A stretch of 64,000 bases of DNA, taken from contig JAFREE010000047.1 in assembly GCA_019400425.1 (NCBI GenBank), positions 92,170-156,169 on the forward strand, given 5' to 3'. Of the stretch, positions 35,268 through 47,918 are shown in pieces. Both the position numbers and the translations under genes were made by a program. Numbering within the stretch: the first letter of the stretch is position 1; the number at the start of each line of letters is the position of its first letter. Under the pieces are notes generated by a model. The model saw only the letters and a list, made by a program, of their open reading frames with translations. It made no database searches and was not told where the DNA came from. This stretch comes from Hymenochaete sp. R1 (Eukaryota > Basidiomycota > Agaricomycetes > Hymenochaetales > Hymenochaetaceae).

Positions 35268-38200
35268 TCACTGGTCCTCTCCACCACGCACAGCACAGGG
35301 CATCGCCATCTGCAACAAGCTCAGCACCTGAGCCAAAGTATTCTCATCCACACTTCCCCCTCTCTGGACGCTCCCCAACAATCTCGCCGGCGCGTCTCCC
35401 ATTCTCCGCAACGTCAGCGCCGACAATGCACTCTCAATCCGAATTGACAGCGAGTCGAGAACTGTCATCAATTCCCGGTCTGTTGCACTCTCGCTTATTT
35501 GAGGGATGAGTGTGTTCGAGTCGGCGTACATGATCACATTGCTATCGTTTGCGTCTGCGTTGGTACCGGCGACAGCGTTCTTGCCCTCGGATGAATCGCC
35601 CACAGAGCTCACCGCACTACCCTTTCGAGGTGGATAAGGGCGTAGTACGCGATTTGACGATAGTGCTTCCAGCCTCACACAAAGCACAGCCAGCTCTCTC
35701 ATCTGCACGACACTAAACTGTACCCTCGATCCAGATGCACCAGGTTCCTCCGTCGCTACTAGCTCAAGTCTCCCAACCAATTCCTTTGGATACACCAATG
35801 ACAAGGTCTCAGGGATTTCAAGCCCCTTCATGCGCCGTTCACCCACGTGCACGATCTCCACACCGATGCCGTCGATGGACGTAACGAGCGCCTTTGCATG
35901 TGGGTCGGCGCGGTCGAAGAACTCACGGTTTAGAACTTGAGACCGAATTTCCCGCACCACGTCCGCGCTACACATGATCTGACCGCCCAAAGCACTGCCT
36001 GAGATGCGCGACGCGCGATTGACCATAGGCCCGAAGTAATCCATACGATGCGTGATTGGGTCCGGTTCGCATACGGGCGTACCGTAGTGAATGCCCATAC
36101 GTACGGACAGCCCACGCTCGATGAGTTTGCTGTTCTTGTCGAACGTCTCCTTCCCGTCTTCGCACTCCAGTATTTCAAGTGGCCAGGATTCGTGCAAGAG
36201 GTCAAGCTGTACGATGAGACACCATTTAAGCGCGGACAATACGTTCTGGAATGAACACATGAATGCATCTCCTTCTGTCTTCACTTCGTAGCCGCCGCAG
36301 AGCCGGAGTTGACGACGGAGAAGCTGATTGTGTAACCTCATCGCAGTTGGCATGCCAGCATTCGCGTCCCAGAGATGCGTCGAGTTCCTTATGTCCGTGA
36401 ACACGAGCGCCAGTTGACCCGTCGGCGCAAGCACCTCCTGAGGTAATCTTGACAATTGCACGTCTCCGATATCCTGTGTCCTCGGCTTTGGCTTTCGCGC
36501 TGAATATGTTTCAACATCCACGAGCGATCCTGCAGTCGCCTGCCTCGAGCGTGCCGTGAATAACTCCGCCACCGAGATAACCATGATCATCGTGCTTCCG
36601 TCCGCGCCATAGCTAATGGCAAAGTCCCTTAACTTCTGTGCTGCAATCATCGGGTCGTTCTTCTCCGAGCGCGCAATATCCACCGCGGTTCGGTACGAGA
36701 CGTAATCCCAAAGACCCCTATTCGCAATGATAACAAACTCATCAAGTTCCGAGAGCTCCCATGTCTGGATGTCCGGACGAGGGTTGACGGCGGGAAGGAG
36801 ATGGTAGAAGCCGAAGGAGCGCGAAACTTCTATTTCTTCGTTAACAAGCCCTTTTGGCGACACCCACCCCTCTGCTGCGCGTATTCTTGCTGTTTCGCCT
36901 CGATCAAACGGTTCATGTTTTCGCGATACTAGATGTGCCGTTCCTTGCCTCGAAATCACCGCTAACGCATCCCCTGCGTTTGCAACATACATCGTTTTCC
37001 CCACAAAGTACACCACCACTCCCGCCGCACCAGTTCGTAACACCCCGTAATCTGCTATTGCCTGCGTTTGAGCCTGTGCCACTGCCGGGTTGATGGGGCC
37101 ACCTGAAGGAGTGGCCGTCGCTGTGCTGGCCGCCGACATTTTTCGGCTTAGGTTGATGCTCTGGAGCCAATGTGCGTGCATGTTCTTGTTCAGAGTGAGG
37201 AACGTCCTACGCATCGCATCGTCGACCGTCTCCTTCGCAGTCCGATCGAGTCTTTCTAGCTGGTGAGCGAATACCTTAACGAAGTTCTCGCAAAGCCACT
37301 TCGAGACTCGGTTGTTGCTCGCGGTGGTGTCAAAGCGGCCGAACATGGCAAAAACACACTCTTCGCAGCGTCCACGAAATTCGGGAACGACGACATCGCG
37401 CATACCGAGGAAATCCTTCTTTCCGAGAGTGTCCGCGATTCCATACGCCATCTTATTGACTTCAGATAGTGAGGTACGAATCCGACGAAGCTCATCGTCT
37501 TCTGGGATGGCAGAGGTAACGGTGACGTCCATAAGACCCAAAACACGAAGCTGAGTGAGCTCAGCGAAGTCTGCAAGTACTTTACGGTTTTCCGTTTGTC
37601 GATGAGACTGATGTGCCATAGACATCCGCGCCTGGCTCTGGTCGGGTTGGATCTTGAGACGCTTATTCCCAGACAGATTCAAATATTTCAGGGCTTTATT
37701 GAAGTTCCTGAAATAAAACAGCCATTATTCAGCCCAAGTCAAATACCTCTCGAGACATGGATCACCGACGTACCAGTTCCAATCAAACTCCCAGTTATTA
37801 ATGTTATACTTGAGTAAGTTGCTTCCAACATCCAACACAGTCAAGCTCTTCAGCTTCCCAAGTTCGCTCGGCAGTACCTGTAGCTTATTGCCATTCAGAA
37901 ATACCACCGCCAAGTTTGTTAGCCGATGCATGTCCTCAGTCGGGATCATCGACAGCTTATTCCCACTCAAATAAATTTCCTCTAAAAACGCGAGATTCCG
38001 GAAGAAGGAGGAGGGTAACTCTTGGATCTGATTGAATGATAGGTTAAGAACGCGTAGTTCGCGTAGAGCTGTGAGAGGATGGAGAACATCGTCCGTAAGG
38101 CGATTCTCGCCAAGATACAAACGTTTGAGCGAGTGGGCCAAGGGTGGCAAAGCACGGACAGTCGACGAACTCGTTTGACTCAAAATCGAGCCTACTGCGG

Positions 38201-41200
38201 ATGGTTTCCTCGGGACGTCCTTTGCGGGCGGTACGGGTGGCGTTAGAGAGTATGCAGGAGGGGGTGGCGAGGTGTGCACCGGTAAACTGTCTGACATTGA
38301 CAGGTTATCCACGCTTGTCGCAGGACTCGGTGGGTCATGCCAAGTGCTTATCAGATTAGACGTTAAATTCAACGTCTCTAACGAACCGCACAACCACATA
38401 CTCGCTGGGAGTTCGGTCAGACTGTTGTTATGTGCGTCGAGGGTTTCAAGGCGGCTGAGAGCGCCGATCGATTCGGGGAGTGCATCAAGCTGGTTATCAG
38501 AGCAGGAAAGGGTGGTGAGATGGACGAGGAGACCTAGGGATTCGGGTATGTATCGGAAGGCATTGTGATCGAGACGAAGATATTCGAGAGCTGTGAGGTG
38601 TGTGAAAGCGGTGTCATCAATGCTGCTGAGTTTCGCGTGTGAGATGTTAAGCGAAGTGAGACGGAAATAGGACGATGAAGGTGAAGGGTTCGAGAAAACG
38701 GTGAGTTGAGTGATGTCGTTGTGGGATGAGTCGAGAGCCTGCAATGATGGTCCCACCGTTAAGTCCAGGGCATGCACGGCGTTATGATCAGCTAATAGCT
38801 GTTGCAACCGTGGCAATCGCGATACCAAAGACAAGTCGGAGATATTGTTTCTCCTACAATCCAAGTTCACCAGGCTGACAAGCCCAACGCACTCAGGCGG
38901 GAACTTGCTGATTTGATTCCCGACCATCACTAAACTGTGCAACGATCGCAGGCATCCAATCTCGGGAGGTAATACCATGATCGTATTAAAGGAAATGTCT
39001 AGGTCCACCAAGTTTGTCAATTGTGGTACCACGCTTGGGACGACCTGGAACTTATTGTTCGAGATATTTAAGAATTTGAGCGAGTTCATGTGCGTGAACC
39101 ATGCCGGGAGCTTATCGATCCGGTTGTTCTGGGCTTTGAGCGTTGCGAGTTTTGGGATGCGGTCAAGCCCTGAATCATCGAGATCCGCGATGCGATTACA
39201 CGAAATGTCAAGGCGTGTAAGGGTAGCGCTATGGCGTAGACTCTGAGGTACTTTTTTCATAGCCATGTTTGATAATCGAAGCTCTCGCAATGAGATACAG
39301 GACTGAATGAAGTCGAGAGGAATTTCGAGCATTGGATTGCGGGAGAGGTTTAGGAAGACAATTTCGTGGGCTTTCGCGTGCAAGAGGATAGGAACGGTTT
39401 TGAGGCTTCGGCCCGTGAGGTCAATGAGTTCGAAATTGTTGACGTTGATAATGTCGTCTCGCTTTGGGGTGGCAAAGCGTCAGAAATCAAACGTAAGCTT
39501 CGGAGTAATTATGATCTTGCTTACCGCTTCGCCCAGGAAATTGCTCTTGTACACAAACTTGATTAAGAATCCAATTTCGTCTGCGCCTAGTGTATGCAGA
39601 TTATCTTTAACGTCATAACCGGCTTGCTCAAGTCTTCTCTTTACAAGGTCTGCAGGCCGTTCCGTTGGCGCCAATAAGCGTTCTAAAGCGCAGTCGAAAT
39701 CAAAATATTAGATGTCCGTGCAGGAATATTGATGAGAATGTCTTACCTCTTTCTCGTTCCTTTACATACAGACTGTGCGGCTCTCTCGAGTTATCCATTG
39801 AAACCTTATTATTCATGACAGGCACCAAATTTGCCACGGTCGTCGTCATTGGGCACTTAACGACGTGGTAAGAGTTATCGCTCCGGTGTATTCGAATGTG
39901 GTACGTTGGTACTCCTCGTTTCAGTTTGCCATTCGCCTTTTCATTCTCGTTCGCGATGCCGTTCGCGATACCCTTCTCGTTCACATTCCCGTTCGGCCCC
40001 CCCTTCTCGAGTCTGAGTGCAGCTGCAATCTCACTAACATTCACTTTGCCGTCCGAGCCCATACTAGTATGTCCGTTAAGAATGCGTGTTCGTCGTCGTT
40101 GTTGCTTCACGTTCTGCTGCTCTCGGCCCACCGCGCCATTACTTCCACTTCCACTGCTCCCAGTACCCATGGAGTCCGTGTCCTCCGAATCAGTGTAATA
40201 GTCCGGTGCGTCCGCAAGACCCCCCGGTCCCTCGCGTTCAACTGCCCAGCTCTCGGGTGCATTCCAACCAGGGCTATGTGGCTCGTCGTCGAGTTCGTCT
40301 ATCCGTGCATTTGTTTGTGAATGACGAGTGTCAATCAATTTCGGAAGAGGTGTATGTGGGGAGATTCGATGATGATCAAGGTGAGGAATCCGCTTGCGTT
40401 GTGAGCTAACACGTCCAGAAGCGTCAACCGCGGGACTTGGGGAGAATGGGTTACTGAAGAACGTAGGATGAAAGTCACTGTGGATAATGTTGCTGTTGGT
40501 CGCGTACGAGTTACCACTGCTGCTCCCACTGTTATTATTAGCGGGCGGAGAAGACCTAAGTGGGAGGAAACTCCCTTCTGAAGCACTGAGGCTGCTGGAC
40601 TGGTAACTGCTTTCAAATCCGCTTCCGGGTGAGCTGGCGCTTGCGTTATCACTCGCCATGACCTGACGCATCGCCTCCTGGTTCCGCATCGTCATATCGA
40701 CGATGCCATCCATCTCTTCCAAGTTTGTATCGAGCACTACGTCAGGTTCTTTGGGCAACCGGGCGGCCAATGCGTGAGGTGATTTTGGCCGAGAGCGTTT
40801 CCTGTTCTTCCGCGGTACTGGGGGTGGTGTGTTCGTGAGCGGGTGGAATGACTGGACATAAGGCGGGGGAGACGGCACGGGCGGTACATCCTTGTCATGT
40901 TTATACATCGAAGATGACGCAGAGATAGATGTGAAGCTACTGGAGGCATCGTCCCTGATCCTGCTAACCTTCCTCCTGATGACATTGACGAAATTCATGC
41001 TCTTCGGTTTCTGGAGAGTTGACTCTCCGCCACGTTCTGTACCACTTGAGCTGACAGAATCGGCAAGGCTATTTGACTCGCTGCCCCGGCTTCGAGGTAA
41101 GGATACAGCGCTCGCTTGACGAGAGGAGACAAAGTTGATGACCGAGCGTTTGGTACTGAGTCCGCCGGCGGATTTGTTCTTTGGTGGGGATTCGGATTCC

Positions 41201-41431
41201 TAAGACCAAGAATGATCAGCAAGCGCAGGCAAAGGTAGCACACAAGAAGAAAGTATTATTGAAAGAAAGTGAACGCACTGGTTCATGGAGAAAAGGAGCG
41301 ATGATGTTACTACCCTCGCCGGTTGTAGGTACATTCTGAGGGATGCTCTGCGGGGAAAGGAACTCGACGGTATCGTTTTGGTTGTAAGGGAGCCAGGTTG
41401 GACCTAGCTGATACGACATCCTCGTTGCCAT
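35268..41431 (-). CDS. CYR1: Fungal adenylate cyclase (RA, LRR, PP2C-like, class III cyclase)
   Basis: Makes cAMP from ATP at the plasma membrane, controlled by Ras and G-alpha, upstream of protein kinase A. Exon 1 (41431-41279, MATRMSYQLGP) splices to 41199 onward. The N-terminal third is Ser/Pro-rich and disordered. A Ras-associating domain (about 40050-39500) has YHIRIHRSDNSYHVV and LGADEIGFLIKFVYKS. About twenty leucine-rich repeats cover 39385-37740 (for example LTRLDISCNRIADLD). The PP2C-like domain follows (about 37500-36520). The cyclase domain (36420-35850) has LALVFTDIRNSTHLWD with the metal-binding aspartates, GGYEVKTEGDAFMCSF, and DYFGPMVNRASRIS. The C-terminus is about 200 residues, Ser-rich then helical. 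The start could be Met 5 (41419) or lie in an unseen upstream exon. The domain order is the one known for fungal adenylate cyclases. Confidence 0.97.
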
Positions 41432-43173
41432 TTGCAGCCCTTTGTCGAGCGGTCGATGCCGTCGGGGACGGTGAGCAGATCGTCAAACAGGACAATGTGG
41501 AAAGAAAGGAGGAAGAGTCTCTGTGTAAAGCAGGAGATGGATGGTCGGTCGAGTCGAGTAGCGTCTCACGCATATCTTGATTATGTAATAACCGTTTCCT
41601 TAGTCATGCAATCCAATGAAGCCTAAAATAACCTAATCAAAGGGCCTCCTCCAATTCCGAATCCCAAGGGATCTTTTTGAAGTTGAACTTCTTTGTCTTG
41701 AACAATCATCTCTTTGATAAATGCATCTCAATTTACTTGTGCTACTGCTCCCAAACTTTCGGATGCCTCCCTATTCTCTTTACCCTCGTTCACTCCAGTC
41801 GTCTCATTCAACTCCCAGCTCTCAATTCTAAAGTGCAACCACTGACATTTCATCAATCCGTTTCCTAGGCACTCCGAGCATAGCCGGTGCACCTAAAATC
41901 CTCACTAGTACTGCACACGCCTGCGCTTGCGACCGAGGGGTGAAGAGTCCTCGCGCCGGCTAAACCTACCGCTAACTTAACTAGGCACGGCTATAGCTGC
42001 AATGCCGCAGCCTCGACCAGGTGTCTTCGTGAAGACGATCAGTATGCAAGACATCCGGCGAACCAATGATCGCATCTTTGTCCGTGTAAGGTCAACGGTG
42101 CTCATTCCGATTCCAAGAACTCTCACACGCCTGCATGCATCATGGTGAATCAAAGCGCACTTCCCGTATCATAGCGTGATGTGCCGGTGTCGCGGAGTAG
42201 AAGACTCAACTCGCATTAACTAACATCATAATAATCATTGGCTTACATATGTATGGGGCACCAAAAATCTCGGGGTCAGGCTTCATCTCATCTCGTCGTC
42301 GCTCTTCCTCGGAAATGAAGTCTGTCATAACCTTTAATTCACTCTACAACTTCGGGAAGTGAATTCCGAATCGCGACCACCTTAAAACATCTCCGAGGAA
42401 ACGAAGAAAAGACATCAAAGAGCAACGTATACGGTTTAGGGGGCACCGTGAGTTAACGACCCTAGCGGAACTTTCTGAATTGCATCCCGCCATACTCGAT
42501 ATATTCTCAAACAGCGTAATGTGCAGTCAAAGCATGACGGAAAGAAAGAAAAAACAAATAATTGAATGAGGATGCTCATACATGATTAAAGTTACACCCT
42601 GAAGCCGGATTTTGGACTGTGGAATAAAATCCTCCCAAGAAAAGTGTGAAAACGACCCAGGAAACAACTCATCAGCGAGAGCCCGAGTAAACGAAGCCGC
42701 TACAAAAAATAAGTTTACCATTATAGGTGTCGAACAACGGGGAGATCAAAGATGTCGATACGGATAAAAAATGGAACATATTCAATACTTAATACTTAAC
42801 AAGTTAAGCATTACTCGTGTACTCGTACTATGGCATGAGACCAGCCTGTCTACGTCATGGCGCCATCTCTGTATCTACTAAATATTTATGTGAGTTTGTA
42901 TCAAACTGAAATGGAGTCGTGCAATCGTAACTGATAAAAAAACATGAGTTCCAAGAAAAAGAGCAGATAAGAAAAAATAAAACAAGGCAAAAAATGAGGT
43001 CGAAGAAAGTTGGGTGGAAAGGGGCACGTCGACGCGTGGTATTATGAATGCATGGACACAATCACAGCTTACAAGAGGCAAGACATAGAGATGAGACGAG
43101 AGGTAGTACGACGGAAGAGGAAGTATAAAGGACAGACACATTGGGAAGGTAATTTCGGGCAGTCAGGAGCAGG
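41432..43173. other. Upstream of adenylate cyclase; no supported gene
   Basis: Contains the probable adenylate cyclase promoter (41432-42000) and the 3' flank of NIPA copy 2. The segment 42920-43160 is purine-rich on the plus strand. The minus frame 41573-41310 overlaps the cyclase start in another frame and may be 5' UTR. I see no gene, tRNA or repeat. Confidence 0.45.
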
Positions 43174-45838
43174 TTATCCTCTGCTCTTGTCTTCTTCCGT
43201 TCGATGACTTTCATCTGACTGCCGTCGCTCGCTCTTCTCAGAGTCGCTATTTGGTTCCGGTCCCGTCCTCACTTTCTCGTCAACAATTGCGGGTAGTTCC
43301 TCACCCGTCTCGCCTTCCCGTTCATCAAGCTCGGCTTTACTATCTATATCACCCCTCCCTACCGTCGGTACCGCCCCTACCCCGATCCCGCTACCTCTCG
43401 ACGTTCCCCTCGACAAGAACGTCGGTAGGTGCATCGTCGGCGTCGGCAAATGTAAGTTCAGGTACGGGTGTGAGGCATTGCCATTCCCGCTCGCGTTCCC
43501 ATGAGGAGCGACGGTGGGTGCGGGTACTTGGGGCATGTCGGTTGTTGGGACAGCGCTAAGGCTCAGACTGTTGCTGTTTCGATTATGTTTTGTTCGCCCC
43601 CTCGCTCTCACCCCTCCTACTGCTTGACTTTGACCTTGATCCGACTTGTTTCCGTGTTCGCGATCACTGGAAGGGGAGGAAGAGCGTACACCATCGCTCG
43701 AAGCGGCTCTTCGATGACGTTGAGGGTGGACGAACGCCCACCTGTCGAACCACGATGAACGCGCAGGTTCTGCCTGGTCTTCTTGAATACGTTGAACAGA
43801 CAGATCGTGTGAACGTGACGAAGTCGGTCTCTCCACAACAACTGCAGATGATGATGCATCCGGACCCGTATCCGCATTGAAATGCACGCTTGGCCTTGAA
43901 TCCTTCCGTTCGTATGTGTGTCCACCGATCGCAACAGCAGACGCCGACTTCTCGCTCGGACTCGCCACGACCCTCCCATCCGTATACATCCCCTTCAGCT
44001 CCAGTTCCCCGGCCCGCGGAGGTAAGCTCGTCGGCATCGGGATCCTCTCAAAATACTCTCGCATCGCCTTATCGTCATTTCCCTGCGGCACAGGCACGGT
44101 CGACGACAAAAACTCGTTCGTAGACCTTCCGTCTCCCCCATTCTGCCCGTAATCGTTTTCTTCCCCGATCCGCTTCTCGTCGAGCTCTTCTCTCCAAATA
44201 CGATGGAGCTGGCGAGCGCGGATACTACTCATACCCGTCGTGCTGACCGTTGCTTGACTCGCCATACTCGGTCGTGCGGTTCTCACCACCGGAGCTGAGC
44301 TCGCCGATCCCGGACGATGAATACCTTTTCCATTCTTGCCTGCCAGCGTCGTCCTCCTTCGCGCCCTCACGAATGTGCCGCCAATCCCACTAAACCTTCC
44401 CGCCATGGCATCGATCCCTGGTTCCTCAGTCGCTTCCAACAAATTCTCCTCATCCCCGTTCTCACCGTCGCAGTGGGACTTGACCTCCTCGCGCGTTGCT
44501 TGGAGGAGGATGGTCGTCTTGCGATCGAGCTTTTGAAGATTGCGAGGGTCGATCTTGGACATTTGGAGGACGACGACGCCGGTGCAGATGACGAGAAAGG
44601 CGAGGGCGATGGTGAGAATGGTTGAGGCAGATGCTTTAAGACCTTGATAGAGGATGACGGAGCTGACGAGAGTGAAAAAGGTGAAGAGTACGTAGTAGGT
44701 CGGCGTAACTGTAGAATTGTGAGATTTTGATGTTTTAAATAACTTATTCGACATACCCATCGCTGAGGGGTAATCAGTATCCAAGATATTTTGTATTAAC
44801 TAGAAATTGCTCACCGGTGTTGAACAGCGCGAGTGCAACATTCAAATAATAAATTTCGGTGACTGAGAAAAGTTAGAGTGGCTGACATTGCAATGTTTTT
44901 CAGCAGACTCACGGAGAGTGCAGAGCACAAACACCAGCAGAAAATAAATAAACCAGTTTTTGAACTACAAATTAAATCAAACAATCATAGAGACATCGAA
45001 CACAGGTACTCACTTGGTTTTCACCTCGTATACTTGTCAATATACAAGCACCCAGTCCTTGCGTACAACTGACACTTATGCCTCCGATAAGAGAGCATAC
45101 AAGAATGTACCAAAGCATTGACTTGTGTCCATACTTCGGCGCAACGAAGAAAATAATAACAAGCGACGCCGCGATTGACACGCTTCCGTATGATAGAAAT
45201 CCAGGAGCAAGAAACAAATGCTTGAATTCCTCAATCGTGGAAACTGATTGTTCCTCGGGGCCATTGAGTGCAATTAGGATTGAGCCTAAAATGCATTGGG
45301 TGCATCCTATCCAGCCGAAGACTGTAAGCCTTTCTTTGAGGATAAAATGGGAGAGGATGGCAGATATGACTACGGAAAGGGCACCCATAGGAGTAACAAC
45401 GATAGCTTCCACGAAGGCGTATGCTTTAATGGGACACGAGGTCAGCGCAGGATGTCTATAAATAGAATTTTTGAACCAGAGAAGAAAAGGGCTCACCTCC
45501 GAAGTTACACAGCTCGCCGCAGATCATCACTGAACACAAGTACTATCATCAGTCATGTAAGGTAAAGCGACGTATTTTCATGAGCATACTGACTGATCAT
45601 CCCTGTCCACCATATGGGCTGAGCTCGTCAGCCTCTTCGAGAAAGCAGCAAGACGGATAAAAACGCCACTAACCGATTTTAGATACGCAACACCTTCTCC
45701 CGCAGCATGCCCAGCCTGAGATTTAAGTAGCCCTTTCTTCTTAAAGACGAAGGAGGTGCCGATGAGGATGCCGGAACCTATGGCGAGGCAGATACCGACT
45801 GAACGATACTGCGAGGGCGAGGAGGAAGTCGAGGACAT
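43174..45838 (-). CDS. NIPA-type magnesium transporter, copy 2
   Basis: Second NIPA (DUF803) Mg2+ transporter, paralogous to 31123-34224. It starts at 45838 with MSSTSSSPSQYRSVGICLAIGSGILIGTSFVFKKKGLL; the Met at 45883 would add 15 residues not seen in copy 1. Later exons read IWWTGMI, CGELCNFG, AYAFVEAIVVTPMGALSVVISAILSHFILKERLTVFGWIG, SILIALNGPEEQ, FKHLFLAPGFLSYGS, GHKSMLWYILVCSLIGGISVSCTQGLGACILTSI, then FFTLVSSVILYQGLKASAST and LVICTGVVVLQMSKIDPRNLQKLDRKT. The cytosolic tail is about 400 residues, Arg/Ser/Gly-rich and acidic near the end, and not alignable with the tail of copy 1 beyond the LDRKTTILLQATR segment. The membrane core is well conserved, the tails are not, so the copies probably differ in regulation or localisation. 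Confidence 0.92.
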
Positions 45839-46801
45839 TGCTTCAAGCAAAAAAAAAGGTCTGGACAGGGCCTCTACGCCCAACAGACTGCTTTAAACAA
45901 GATCGGGTGACACTGATGGTGAGGGTAACAAGGAGAGCAGAAGGTGAGCGTAGTTATGGACAACGTTCGTCCGCTCCATGGCTTTGGGACGCCTTTAGCC
46001 TAGCCTCTGTTTGGTCGCGCCTCAAGCATGTCGATCCGCCGTCATTGAATTGAAACGGGGAAAAAATAGCGTGGGAAATATCAGAAATAGTCAAATAAAG
46101 GGTCGCATGAAAGTAAATTCGATCCTGTTTACATTAATGTTATGACCTACCCTCGACCTCCGAGATCGCTACTCAGAGTGCGGTATAAAGATATACTCTT
46201 GTATATATCTCTAGCATCGCACTCTCAATGTAATATACTCCTCCACATCATCTATATCCGTTGATTCTATGCGGTTTTAACGACTCGCTTGAACTGAAGA
46301 TAAACACATGGTCGATAGCCTGAGCCCATTTACCCTGATTCCAGTTGACGGAAATCGATTACGGTGAGGGAGAAGGAACAGCAATACACTGACTTGTGTC
46401 TCGGCTAGGAGATTTCCATGATATCTGTGTACCGTGCCGACCTCATGGCATGACTATTATTCAATTTACTGTATCAATAGAGCGATTTGGCCTTTCTCAA
46501 CGAACGAAGCAACACATTCTGTTGAAAGCCCTGAGTCCTCAAATGTTAATATAGGCCCAGGAATGGATGAAAAGGACATCGATTGACTCGGTGCCGTTTC
46601 TCTACCGTGGAAAGTCCCATCGGCGATTCAAAGTCTTCATTGACAAATCCGGAAGTAATTTTCTAAACGCTCACTCAGCACGTCATAGCCATTCACATTG
46701 GTATTAAGAGTAGTAGTAAGACTCACACCCACCCTCTCATCTCTTCCAAACACCCCCACGATCCCAACTCGACCGCAGGCCACTTTATTTGAACAAAAAC
46801 G
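45839..46801. other. Divergent intergenic region between NIPA copy 2 and GLO1
   Basis: Carries the promoters of both flanking genes. The only structure I see is the inverted repeat at 46175-46225, reported separately. Confidence 0.45.
46175..46225. repeat. Imperfect 51-bp inverted repeat (hairpin)
   Basis: The outer arms AGAGTGCG (46175-46182) and CGCACTCT (46218-46225) are perfect complements. The inner arms AGATATAC and GTATATATCT pair with one bulge around a short TCTT loop. It could be a transposon relic, a structured RNA element or chance. Confidence 0.45.
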
Positions 46802-47764
46802 ATGTCAGGAACTGCTAATGATCCAGAGACAAGCGGCTTTCGCGTACGTTCTCTCTATTCTGAAAATGGCTTTGACGCGTTGACGAGATGAGGTGCATAT
46901 ATGCACTCGCAGTTCAACCACACGATGATTCGCGTCAAAGACCCGAAAGTATCGCTTCGGTTCTATCAGGAGGTACGGTACGCAAAGGCGTCGTAGATTT
47001 TCAGATTCATAAGATGCAGCCGAGCTGACATAGACACACCCGTCGGCGCACGAATTAGACCCTAAGGATGACCTTGATCGATAGTGAGGAATAACTTGCT
47101 CCTTTCCGAACCATGATTTCTCACGAAAAATTGGATCGCGAATAGCGTTGGAGTTCAAGGAGAACAAGTTCACGCTTTATTTCCTCGCCTACGTCGACCC
47201 CAAGGAAGCTGAAGGAAAGACACAGGAGCAACTCAAGGAAGGGCGTCGGAACCGCCAAGGTACGCTATTTATATTCACTCTTTCATTCCCACCTAGTATC
47301 TCGAGCTCCCTCTTACTATCCTCACACCTTTTACCTCTTATCTACTCTTTCAACATTCTCGAAATCCGATTTCGCTGGTCGGACTCACACATGACTTTGA
47401 CAGGCGTCCTCGAACTCACTCACAACCACGGAACCGAGTCTGATCCGTCCTTCCAGGGCTACAGCAGCGGCAACTCCGACCCGGGCAAAGGCTTCGGCCA
47501 CATCGCCATCTCCGTCGATAATATCGAGGCAGCGTGTGCGCGCTTCGAGCGACTTGGTGTCACATTCCAGAAGAGACTCACGGATGGGAGCATGAAGACC
47601 ATTGCCTTTATCAAGGATCCGGATGGGTGCGTGACTCATTCATTTAGGATTGCATTATAAGAAGCGATGAGGACCTAATTTTTGTTGCTGGCGTCGTTAT
47701 TTTGTGGGATAGGTACTGGGTGGAGATCGTCCCAGCTAACTTGGCGCCTGGCGAGAAGGCCTGA
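46802..47764 (+). CDS. GLO1: Glyoxalase I (lactoylglutathione lyase), possibly missing one segment
   Basis: Converts the methylglyoxal-glutathione hemithioacetal to S-lactoylglutathione in the cytosol. Exons read by eye: 46802-46843 ([14 protein letters not shown]), 46913-46972 ([20 protein letters not shown]), 47160-47259 ([19 protein letters not shown]), 47404-47626 ([15 protein letters not shown]..., [19 protein letters not shown]) and 47713-47764 ([16 protein letters not shown]), 158 residues. Metal-ligand positions known for the family are present: His in FNHTM, Glu in VLELTH, His in GFGHIA, Glu in YWVEI. Between FYQE and KFTLYFLAY the family normally has about ten more residues containing VLGM; no forward or reverse frame of 46973-47159 encodes them. 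The two exons still join in phase, so a shortened protein is possible. It converges with CDC23. Confidence 0.85.
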
Positions 47765-47918
47765 ATTTATCAGGAACGTCAAGAAGGATATTAAGAAAGA
47801 TTGCGGTAAGCGTGAAAGCGGAAATGATGATACGATACTGTACAAGTTCTGTATGTGTGGATTGAATTGTAAATTTCATGATTATTTGGGGTGGGGCCCA
47901 TGTTTCACCGCCAGCACC

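Noticed and set aside
41310..41573. Minus frame of 87 codons overlapping the adenylate cyclase start
   Set aside because: It is in a different frame from the cyclase exon 1. It could be 5' UTR or an upstream exon, but I found no splice evidence.
43174..44784. Plus-strand frames over the NIPA copy 2 tail
   Set aside because: Shadow frames of a low-complexity minus-strand coding exon.
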